From Bryopsis sp. KO-2023 (Eukaryota > Chlorophyta > Ulvophyceae > Bryopsidales > Bryopsidaceae): a stretch of DNA of 64,000 nt. Below the pieces are notes generated by a model. It saw only the letters and a list, made by a program, of their open reading frames with translations. It was not told the origin of the DNA and did not search any database. The stretch lies in the NCBI GenBank assembly GCA_030272585.1, contig BSYQ01000010.1, positions 2,046,001 to 2,110,000 of the forward strand. Direction: 5' to 3'. The position numbers and the translations under genes are program-made. Below are positions 24,861 to 35,116 of this stretch, piece after piece; within the stretch, counting starts at the first letter, position 1; every line of letters begins with the position of its first letter.

Positions 24861-26650
24861 TCATTCGTATCTCCATCTTCCAGAACTCATCCATCGACAC
24901 TGCATCTTGATTCTGTCCCAAGCGCCTTGGAAGGAATCCAAGGCTGGTCTGACATCCAGATGCATGGCTACTGGCATGTCAGGGAGAGGAGCAGCATTGT
25001 AAAAGTCGATAATGTAGCGGACCTCTCTTCCGCATCTATCCACGACCCAGTCGTGTCTGTCAAAGGGAAGCTTATAGCCCTGCATGCCGACCAAGAAAAC
25101 AAAAACAAGGCACCTTTAGAAAAAGGAGAAAGCGCCTCTTGCTTGCTTGCAACCCCCAACCAAAAAATCCTTGAAACACCCCATTCTTGGGGTTTTTTTC
25201 TCCTTATTCTGGCCAAAACTAATCCAGACTTTTTCGACAGAATGGTTTTCTCACCAGGTAATTCAGCAGCCTTGCTTTCGGGCTGAATTCGTTCGGCCGA
25301 CCCCGGAAGTTCTTCAATTTTGGGGCTCCGCATTCGGATTGATGCATTTCTTCCCAACGCATGACCTCCCTCCAAGCTCGCTCATTCACGGCGTTATGAA
25401 TGGCCACCACAGTCCCCATATCTTTCTCCTGAGGTTTCCAGCCCTGCATCATCCGCAAGAACATCCCCTCATGCTCCACATTTTCCTCTGGAAAAATCAA
25501 CAACGATCCGTCGGCCAAGGCAGGTTTGGAAGATATTACACCTTTTTTTTTTTTTTGTCTTTCTTTCAAAAGGCGTTTTTTAAAGAAAACATTTTTAGGT
25601 TTTGATGTCGACCTGTGAGTCCGTCTCCTGCGAAATCTTCAGATTTATGGTGGACTTTTGAACGCCGATTAAAATATTGAAAAATAGAAAGCCAAGAAAA
25701 AACAATCCAAAGGGTGTGTGATTGTTGCATCGGCGGTGTTTCCAACCGAACGATTTTTGTTTTTTCACCAAGCTGCTTTCTTTGTCAATGTGGTCATATG
25801 TTTTTGAAGCTAAACCCATTTACAACAAAAATGTTGAACGGAAAAAAAGAGCTATTTTCTTTGTTTTCTCGATGTCTAAATATCTCCCCCCCCCCCTCTA
25901 ATTAAGCATCAACATTTCTCAACCATAGTGCAATCGATATGCGCCTATTCCCTGAAAACAAATCATTCGACTTTTAACCAAAACAACACATTTTCCTGAT
26001 GCTGGATGCATGGGTGATTCTCACCCCCTCACTTTTTTCTTCATGGCATTGAAAAACTGGTTTTCGGACGGGTACATCCACACATCGCTCTTCGTCTCCT
26101 GATGACCTGGCAAACTCCCCCCAGCCACAGGAATGTTCGATGCTGCTCTATGTTGCGACAGCCCAGCTTTCCCTTCCCCCACCCCATTTACAGCTTCTTG
26201 TGAAACGGGGCATCCTACAGCAATGAGGCCAATGCATCAGCAAAAAAAATTTGCAAAATCAAGCATTTTTTCTTTTTTAAACGAACAAGAATCTACAGAG
26301 TATGAAGTTCCCTTTCTATAATCAAAAAAAGATTTTTTTTTATTTTTTTATTTTTTTCAGATCCACTCCATGACGTTTCACCAATTCGCCTGGAAAAAAA
26401 AAAGAATCCTTCGTGCCCAGCGAGCGACATGCATCCTTCCCAAAAAAAAACCAAAAAAAACAGGATGGAATCTCAGCATGTGACTCCTATATGTGTTGGA
26501 AAAGGTCGCACCCCCAAAGCCAGAAGGACGTTCCTCCTGATTGACGTCTCCTTTGGCGCAAGCAGCGCTTTTGACGGACGATGCGTTCACGAAGAGTTTG
26601 TGCGCCCCCGCGGTCCTATCAGCATTGGAACTCGTTTCGTTCACAGGCAT
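24861..26650 (-). CDS. Holocytochrome c synthase (cytochrome c heme lyase), four exons
   Basis: Attaches heme covalently to apocytochrome c in the mitochondrial intermembrane space (system III). Predicted exons on the minus strand: 26650-26512, 26214-26033, 25443-25255 and 25079-24861; GT-AG with consistent phases, 242 residues, slightly shorter than typical (about 250-300). Family motifs: heme-regulatory GCPV at residues 47-50; [29 protein letters not shown], whose H123 matches the His known as the axial heme ligand in the human enzyme; [41 protein letters not shown]; and [16 protein letters not shown]. The first exon is chosen because its donor is in the phase needed to join GFG to GCPV; its ATG is the least certain point. 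No separate targeting peptide is evident, as is usual for this family. Confidence 0.92.
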
Positions 26651-27997
26651 TTTTGCCCACCAAATATTCTGATCTTGGTGGACACCCCTCTGAATGAATG
26701 GCCAGCTGACGAGCAAGCCGATCAAATTGGGATGGAAAACGATTGGTGTGTGTGTGCGTTTTGGTATTTGTTTCAGATGATTCGATTCTACGAAACAGTC
26801 AGGATCTGGAGCGGGTTTTTTTTTTTCGCTTGGATTTTTTTGCATCATCTGGTGAGGGTGAGCCGGGGGAAGCGGCCGGATGAAGTTTTTCGTTCTCGTC
26901 TGATTTTTTGTTTCTATTTTATTTTTTAATTTACTACTTTTTCTGTTGAATTTGCATTCTTGGATTCGAAAAAGTACTTTTTCCACAGCCACTTCCAAGC
27001 ATGCAGGTGTTATCACTGAATCAATTTCTCACCAAGAGTTCAAAATCATGTGTTGATATTTTTGTGGAGCCGATTGAATCAATTACAATGTGAGCCCGTC
27101 AGAAATTGAACCATCAAGCTGAAATGAGCAAACCCCCCTCCCCCTTTTTGTGGGCCGCATTTGTGAGGCTAGATGAGACTTGCTTTTTCCTTCGATTTTT
27201 TCTATTTTCAACCTGTTGCCACAAATTGAGGCAATTTCAACAAGCTATGAATCGTTTTGTAATACTGTGATTAAAAAAATCAAATTGTTGGCCAATTGTG
27301 GGGTTTCTGGTATTTAAGGTGTATGTTCTGAACTGCTTGTGTCGTTTCTATATTTTCCCTTTTGGACCTGTTGCTGTAACCTGACAAAGGAACGTCCCAA
27401 TCACTTGCTCACAAGGTTAGCTAGCTTCCTCTGTGCGGGTTTCTTGAAATATTTCCTGCAGCTGCCTTTCACGACTTCCAGCTGCTTTTTTTCATTGGGT
27501 TGCCCACAATAGTAAGCCCTTGCATTTTATTCTTGAGTTGGGTTTATCAGTACAAATGCTAGTACCTGTTTGTGGGAGGGTTGCCACGAGTTTTGTTTTG
27601 TTTTGGAGTTTCATATGAAACATGCATGTTTTGGAGAATCGCTCCCCTGCCCATTGTTTGGTCCACTTCTTCGTTCCGCGGAAAAAAATAGAAACAACGT
27701 GCGCGTGGCGCGTGGTGCATTGGCGATTTAAGCTCTTGCAAAATATTATGAGTTCTTGCTTTTGTGGGGCTCGACGGTAATATTATTTTCGCGAATAGCG
27801 GGGAGCGAATAAATGGTAGGCGGCGTCGCGCGCCCATGGAGGTTCGCGACAGACATCCGGCGCCCGACAAGACACTCCAAACACCGTGTCAAGAACAAGT
27901 CCCTTTCCGAACTCTTTTGAACATTTCGCGCCGCTCCCAAGGAGGAGCCCAAAATAAACAAAAAGTCTAATACGGAGGAAAATCGCGTGGCGTTCAA

Positions 27998-28026
27998 CGT
28001 TGGACTAACAAGTTGTTAGTCCAACG
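27998..28026. repeat. Near-perfect palindrome, 14-bp arms
   Basis: CGTTGGACTAACAA and its exact complement TTGTTAGTCCAACG are separated by one base. The right arm is the D-arm region of the adjoining tRNA-Gly-like sequence, so the left arm is an inverted copy of tRNA-derived bases. It could extrude as a 14-bp hairpin. Confidence 0.85.
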
Positions 28027-28057
28027 GTTAGGAGACTTGCCTTCCAAGCAAGGGACC
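28013..28057 (+). pseudogene. tRNA-Gly(UCC)-like sequence, 3' half degenerate
   Basis: TAGTCCAACGGTTAGGA matches the D-arm of eukaryotic tRNA-Gly. The anticodon arm CTTGC-CTTCCAA-GCAAG (28036-28052) is perfect, with anticodon TCC at 28043-28045. The T-arm that should follow is replaced by GGTGGGGAGTTTTGACC without a TTCGA loop, and no acceptor stem pairs. A tRNA pseudogene or tRNA-derived fragment. Confidence 0.65.
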
Positions 28058-28513
28058 TTGGTGGGGAGTTTTGACCATGGTGGAATACTGGTTACTTGTT
28101 TTGCCCCCCAACGGTTCTTAAGAAGCTGGAGCCAACACAATGGGTTTGAGTTCAATCATGAGGTGCTTTCGCATTGCCATATCAGCAATATGTGGCCAAA
28201 ATTTACACAGAACATACAATACTCCACACGGTCCAGGTCTTCTTTCTCCAATGCTTCCCCCCTTGCTGCGTTTTCCCCCTTTTTAATTTTCGGTTGTTTT
28301 TGGCTTTTTCAGCTGTGGATATGAATTCTTTTTTCAGAAAATTTTAAACTGTGCAAATGATGGCGAATTTTCTGTCGAAGATATCGACTTGAACTGTCTA
28401 CCTTCCAAGAAGCTTCTCTGCAGCTGCGTTGCAGCGTTCTTCTCTGAAAAGGGCAAACAATAAAGACGACTGCAACGACAGCTGGGGCACTGAACTCGCA
28501 GCCTTTTGAAAAG

Positions 28514-28957
28514 ATGGTGAAGCGCTATTGCATCGCTTTAGACAACTATGATGTGTATCCTGGCGGAACGGTCACTGGCCAGGTGTTCTTGGAAATAAAC
28601 GAGCGCACCAAAGCAAGGGCAGTTCGGCTCTCCCTTGTTGGAAAAGAGAAAGTGTATATCACTCGAAGCAATGGCCAAGGTAAAACCAGCAGCACCTATT
28701 GCGCTAAAAGAAAGTTCGTCGATGAACAAGTGACGCTCCTCGGCTTGCCAAAGGGAACCTTCTTGGAGAAAGGTCGTCAATACTCTTTTCCGCTCAGCTT
28801 TTCCCTTCCCAGAGATTGCCTCCCAAGCTGCGGGCACAACGTTGGGAACAGGATCGTCTATGAGATAAAGAGCTGGGTCGATAGGCCAATGAAGCTGGAC
28901 CTCAAGTGCAGGGCCGAATTGCGGACATGCAGCAAATTAGATGCTAGATTTATGTAG
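28514..28957 (+). CDS. Arrestin N-domain-like protein, C-terminal arrestin lobe missing
   Basis: 147-residue open frame from ATG 28514 to TAG 28957. The sequence follows the arrestin N-lobe pattern: ALDNYDVYPGGTVTGQVFLE, a KARAVRLSLVGKEKV strand pair, FLEKGRQYSFPLSFSLP, then RIVYEIKSWVDRP. Arrestin-fold adaptors bind cargo or receptors in trafficking, but function cannot be inferred here. Full-length alpha-arrestins have a second beta-sandwich lobe, and nothing like it appears downstream. Either this is a short N-lobe protein, a truncated gene, or a first exon (a weak donor GTAGAA sits at the stop). No signal peptide or membrane span. Confidence 0.65.
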   Translation: MVKRYCIALDNYDVYPGGTVTGQVFLEINERTKARAVRLSLVGKEKVYITRSNGQGKTSSTYCAKRKFVDEQVTLLGLPKGTFLEKGRQYSFPLSFSLPRDCLPSCGHNVGNRIVYEIKSWVDRPMKLDLKCRAELRTCSKLDARFM

Positions 28958-29365
28958 AAAAGATACTGCAGCCCTTCTGTTGATGGCTTCTTCTCGGGAG
29001 GAGTTCAAACCATGAAGTCCTTGGGGGGGGGGGGTCAGGTTTGATTGGAGTCGGTTGATGTTCCCCTTGCTGTTTGGATAACTTTTCACAAAGGCTCTCC
29101 CCATCCTATTGCAATTTCCTCCTGAGTGTATTGTGTGTATAAGGTCCCAACACTGTCCGCTCAATTTCCTTCGTACCTTTGTCAATCCTTTCTTGCCACC
29201 CCCATCACTGTTGAGGTTCTCTTCTCCATCTGGATATCTCAATTTTTTTTTTCAAAAAGAAACAAGAAACATTGGTGTTGTTTTGCTTCCCGTTCCCTCA
29301 ATCTTTTCAGTCCCTTTGTTTCTCTGTGGTTTTTTGTTCCCCTTGCCACATTTAAATACCAAATC

Positions 29366-29430
29366 ATTGATAATATGATGTAATATGAGGCAACATGTAA
29401 TCATTGATTGATTGATTGATAATATGATGT
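29366..29430 (+). mobile_element. 33-bp non-LTR tail with 16-bp target duplication
   Basis: ATTGATAATATGATGT occurs at 29366-29381 and 29415-29430. The 33-bp insert between them ends GGCAACATGTAATCATTGAT plus further TTGA units, the same terminus as at 30757 and 22345. Confidence 0.65.
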
Positions 29431-30612
29431 TGATTTTCCATTGGATAGAGTCAACTTTCCCACCAAAATCTCAAGTCAGAACCTGACAAGAAACAACTTC
29501 AAACTTTCTGATTCAATTTTTTCTCCCAGAAAAAAAAAAAAAAAATAAATAAAAAATTCAAAGAAATTCGACCGGGAAAAATGAAATCACAGCCGAAATA
29601 TCCCATGGAACAAGTTCAACCCCCCCGAATGTAAAATCCCATATCTACGAGGGTGCTCTTTTTGTTTGTTTGTTTGTTTAAAAAACACTCTTGTGACACA
29701 TGAAAATGGCCATTCAAAATTCTTCCGAAACTTTGAAAATGTTCAGCGTTTTCCCAACCAAGGAAGAACAGAAACCCCGCCGTCTCCGACCCCACCCAAA
29801 TCCTTCTGTTGCAGGTTGATTCTTCTTCCTTTCCCTAATTTTCTTTCAACTTCTTTCAGAAATTTCAAGAATTACGCATGGATTAAAAAAAACGACTAAG
29901 CTTCTCCAAAAAGCCTATTTTCGATCACCACAAATTCCCCGCTCATTGAAAACAAAATTCGCAGCCAAGATTCTCTCTACCCACTGAATTCTCCTGACTT
30001 TTTTTTCTTCCTTCCCCCCCCCCTTCCATCGATTTTCACAAACTGTAGGTTCTCCTGGGGAGAGTTTTTGAGCTGCTATTGAAGAATCATTTTGGCAGAT
30101 GCAACAAAACCAAACAGAAAATATTTCCTCCCAAATGGCTTAGTTTACAAGAAGAAACTGACAGAGAAGCACCCATCAGAATTTTGTTTTTTCCAACTCT
30201 CCCCCCAAATGCCCAGTTATTTCCTTCCTGAATATCCTAAATTCTCAGCTAAGTTTCAATTTCACAGACATTTCTCTTTTCGGTATTTTGCATTGTCTAT
30301 TGATCCCCCCCCCCCCCCCCCCCTTCCTCTCCAACACTTGTTTTTTTTTCCCTTCATTGACCCAAATTCTTTCCACATATAGAGTTTTGCCTTTACCTCT
30401 CCGACCCCTCATAAACTTAAATCCCTGTCATAAACCTTTTTTCATTTTTTTTTTCTGACCCCTTGTAAAAGCGAGAAACTCCCCATAATTTCCTAGTCAC
30501 ATCTTCAACCAAATTCTTTTCCCTCAAAAAAAAAAAAAACAAAAAAAATATTCTCTTTCTAACCCCTCATAATCTCCTCCATCTAATCATCTTTTCCTCC
30601 CTTTGATTCCTT

Positions 30613-30790
30613 TTTTGTGATTTTTTTGTGGAAGTTCTGCCACTGTGATCACCTTCCCGTTATATCGGGCGAGATTTTCCCAGAGAGACCTGGGTGTAAT
30701 GCACCTCGAAACAATCGTGTCTTGGAGGGCTTGGGTGTGTGTATGAGTGGCTCCTCAGGCAACATGTAATCATTGATTGATTGATTGATG
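30613..30790 (+). mobile_element. Longer copy of the non-LTR 3' end
   Basis: A patch of balanced composition (about 175 bp) in AT-rich DNA that ends in AGGCAACATGTAATCATTGA followed by TTGA repeats, the shared terminus of the two short insertions above. No target duplication was identified, so the left boundary is approximate. Confidence 0.4.
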
Positions 30791-33700
30791 TGCATCACGT
30801 GAGTGTTGATTTGTGCGAAGTCTTACGATTCCCAGTTAATAAGCACTCTGAACCTTTGTAACCTGGGCACAACCACCTTGCTTTAGTGGTTCTTGGGACT
30901 CCTCAAACAACAGTTGTAGAAAAAAAAAATAGAAAAAAATAGAAATCAATGAACAGACACGTTGTGTGGCGGTTCCTTCGTCTCCAAATTTACCAGATCT
31001 TAAATAAGAATGCTCTTTGTCTTTTTCTGAACTGACATGTAAGATGCATTCTGAGTTACAACCCTGCATAAAATGAATATCAATGTGTCATAAACTGCTG
31101 TGTTTCAGGTTGTCCCGTTAGAACTCAACCTTTCTTCTTTCGACAGTCAAGTACCTGATATCTTGATTGTCCCTTTTTTCATTACAAGACGAGTCTGTTG
31201 TTCTTTTACCCCAAACTCCCATCTGCCCCCCCCCACACCAAAAAAAAACTCGTTCAATGTTCATAAGCAGTAAAAAAACGTTAACATTGATGCAAAGACC
31301 ACCCCACAGATAAATCTCCAGATGACCAGACAGATCCACCCAGTTGTTAAATGCAATAAAAACACACAGAACAGGTCATAGCCTTCACTAAAATTCAGCC
31401 CCCTGTTCAACCAGACATCAATATCCTTTCACTGTTTTGACCCCAACCCCTAGGACTCTCCGATTCGGAAACAAAACGATTGAAGCTCAAATACCTCATC
31501 AACTCTTCTCCCTTTCTTGTTTTTTTTTAATGGGTATAATTTATGCATGACCCTAGAAGATTAGCAAAAAACAAATAATCATGGCCGGACAGACTTTCAT
31601 TCCAGATGTTTCTGAACCCCTTCTAAACACATATTTTATTTTCGAACATGGGGTCTCAATCTTGACCATATGAATTTGACACATCGAAACGATCCCCGCA
31701 AGACATCAATCTTGAAAAAAACGAAAAAAAAAAACATCGGACTCCTATTCTCTCAGTCAGACACAGAATCCGAATCTATATCAACAGCTCGAGAAAAGAA
31801 AGATATTAAACCCCTAGGAGCTCCGTGGCCAAACCCATGTAATCAACAAAAACCAAGAAAAACACCTTCATCCCCCCCCCCTCCTCCTCCCCTTCCCAAA
31901 ATGAAACTAGCTTTTTTTTCACTTCTTTTTTCTTTTCTTTTTTATAGCTCCTGAGGTAATGATCCCATTTGAGTGCCGTGACTAATGACAAATATTCCAT
32001 TTTAAAACAGAATAATAAAACAGAAAAGAGAAAGAGAGAAAAGCATGAGAAAGGTTACTTGACTGCTTGATGATTTTGACAGGCACCGTGGTACAAAAAC
32101 AAAAACCACCAAAAAAACAATCTAAAACAAAATGAAATCGACTGACCCCCAAAACGCCAAAAATCAAATACATTGAATCACAGTAGACTTGTCCAAACAA
32201 ACATGACAAAAAAATAAATGAAACACAAAAAAAAGAAAAAGAAACGCATTTTCCAGCTGAGAAAAGCGGTTTTCTTTTCGATTTTTTTGCGCTTGGATGA
32301 CAGACACTAACCCACACTTCTTCTCTTCTGTCGTTCTTTTTGGGCTTGATTCAATATTTAGTTTAATACTCATGTCTCTTGCCACAGCTGCAGAAAGCAA
32401 AAGATTATCGGAAATCACGAGTTCCCCATATGGAAAACTCTCCAACGCTATTTAAAAAACAAATCCAAGGAAAATTTCCCCTTTATCTTTAATTTTTTTA
32501 TTCCTTTTTCTTTAACTTTCTTTGTTTTTGAAAATGACATTGATTCCCTTTCCCTATCTCACTCAAATCCTCACTTTTTCACTCTCATGTCTTCTTTATG
32601 GAGGATTGCCAGTTCTTCCTGGCAATAAAATTGCAGAGTTTTGGCTGGTGTTTTTAACTTTTCGTTTATATGTTGGTAATCCACCCTTTCAAAAAATGTA
32701 GAGAAAAAAAAAATACCAAAAAAAAAAAGAAAACGAAGCTTGCTTTCGTGTTTTTTTCCCTTCCTGTTTTTCCCTGTTTTCTTATCCTTTCAAATTCTCA
32801 TTTCGATTCTAAATTTGTAACATGTTCCTCTTTGAAAAATGATCACTCTTTTTTGTCACTCTTTTTTATCACTCTTTTTCTGGCTTTCTTGCATCCAGAA
32901 AAAAAAAGATTTTACACAATTTCCGACATCCAAAATATTTTCAAAAGAAAATCGACACCCCCTCCTCCCCTCCCTTTGCCACCCTCCAAAAATGCACAAT
33001 CATTATTTTCTTTTTCTGAATATAGATTTTATGTAAGCAGACATGAATATAGCGTGCGTGGTGGTGCTTCTTTTGAAAAAAGGGGGGGGGGGAATATCAG
33101 AGTCCACATCAATAGGGTGCTAAAACCCAGGTCAACAGAAACTCAAAAAAACCCATCCTTGGTGTTTTAAGAAAAAAAATGGGGGCAATAAAAGAAAAAA
33201 AAAGAAAAAGAAAAAAAAGAATCCTGTCCACTTTTTTCTGTTTTTTTAAAAGGGGGATGGGGGACATGAACAAAGCCCAATCAACTGTTTGAATAAGAAA
33301 ACCAAAAAAATCCCCCCCCCCCCCCGTCCCCACCAAAAAAACAGCCCCTTTTCATGGGAAAAGAAAAGGAATTCCACATCAATCTATTTCTTTTCTTCTT
33401 GCCCTTCTTTCCCCATCCTTTTTCTTTTTGTTTGAAATCCCCTCATTGTTCCAATTTTTTTTTTTTTGTGTTTGAAAATTTTAGGCAAAAGCACACACAC
33501 ATCATAGAGCTGCTGAATTCTATTTTAGGAATGAAACCAAACTTTTATTTATTTCTGAAATTCTCTTCGTTTTCTTCTTTTTTTTATACCAACCATAACA
33601 CGCGATCGAGAAATTGAAAAAAAAAAAAAAAACACTTTCTTTTTCTTCCCTTTTTTATACACTCAAATAAAAAAAGAAAGAAAAGAAAGAAAAAAGCGGC

Positions 33701-35116
33701 ACATTTTCTCTTTTTTTTTTTTCTGGAGGGGGCGATGTCGTAATTGCTCTGTATTCTTTCGATTTAAGAAAAAGGAACGTTTAAAAAGAATCCGAACAGG
33801 AGAAAAAAGAAAAGAAAAAAAACAGCCAAAATAACAAAAGAGGGGCAAATCCACACGAATTCTATAGCAACAGATACAAGACAATTCCCACATTTTCAAA
33901 ACTCCAAATTTGTACATTCAAGCACAGCTCTTTTTCCAGAGCCTTTTCTTTTTTGTGTGTTTTTTCTTTCTTTTTCACTCCGTTTTTTTTCTTTTTTTTC
34001 CCCCCTCCCCCCCCCCAAACACCCCATCTAGAAATATTTTCTCCACGATTTTTTTTTTTGGGCATCGATTTCCCTTACAACAATAAACCAGATCAATCAG
34101 ATCAATCATAGCCCATTTGAATCAAAACCCTTTCCCCACCCACCCCCAACAAAGAAAAAAACCTCACGACCAACCCCCCCCTCCCTTTCCCCCTCGGGCG
34201 ATTTTTTTTTTTTTTTTTTGAACTTCTCGGAGCGTTTCTCAAATTACAATTTTCTTTTTTGTTTTTTGGGGGAGGGCTCCCTTCGAAACCCAATATCAAA
34301 GCCACACAAACTCAAAAAGCTACATACATTGGATTGTCCATACATATATGTATATCGGATTCGAACTCCATAGGATCACAAACCAAAAAAAAGTTTTTTC
34401 GAAAAGTCAAACCACCGCCCTCTCTCTCTTTTTTTTTTTCCACCAACCTAGTCAGAACAAAAGCAACATCAAATACACAAAATACACAGATAGATTTGCA
34501 TTCCCTCAGAGATTTTTTTTTTTCCTTTTCTTTCTTTCTTTTTTCTTTCGACCAAAACTCCCCAGCAAGCCAAAAAAAAACAAAAAAACAGATGGCGGCA
34601 TATCATGTAATAAAATACGTGATTTGCTAACTTATCCGGCGAAATTTTTTTTTTCTTGGCCTTTTGATTCTCTCTCTCTTTTGCTTTTAAATAATCTTTC
34701 TTTTGGTTAAGAATTCTATAAAAAAAATGCCTTTGCTTCAAATCTGTTTTTTTTTCCCCTCTCTTTTGCAACAAAGTTATTTCCCCTTTTTTTTCACCTG
34801 TTTTTTTTTTTCACCTTTTTCTTTTCTAGCATTCCACATCCATTATCTCGATCAATATTTCCACCCAACATAACAAACAGCGAATCCACGGGGATAATTT
34901 TTTCTTTCCTTTCTTTTTCCTACATAATATCTTTAATTAATATTTGATGGACTTAGCCCCATGAGCAGAACAAAAAAACTACCACTGCTTCTATAAAAAA
35001 AAAAAGAAAAAAAGAGGGACTCGACTTCAGAAAAACGCTGATGAATAATGGGCCTCTGTTCTGCTTTTTTTTTTTTTTTTTTTAAATCTCTACATGTTTT
35101 CTTTTTCAGCTGAGCA

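Larger units (their letters stand above)
26651..28513. other. Intergenic region between divergent genes
   Basis: Separates the minus-strand synthase from the plus-strand arrestin-like ORF, so it should hold both promoters. A CpG-rich patch at about 27690-27990 stands out from the AT-rich surroundings; overlapping short ORFs there have no domain. It also contains the palindrome and tRNA-Gly-like sequence at 27998-28057. Confidence 0.5.
28958..35116. other. Long C-run-rich stretch, no exon recognised
   Basis: About 6 kb of T-, A- and C-run DNA (C-runs near 30302-30322, 31206-31213, 31870, 33311-33325 and 34007-34016). Open frames are low-complexity. C-run dominance on the + strand is what I see in introns and flanks of minus-strand genes here, so this is probably the 3' flank of the ankyrin gene or an intron of another minus-strand unit. 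Two non-LTR tails lie inside it. Confidence 0.5.

Noticed and set aside
26378-27016. 212-codon minus ORF at the synthase 5' end
   Set aside because: Only part of it (26650-26512) is used as exon 1 by phase and motif continuity; the rest reads through intron and upstream sequence.
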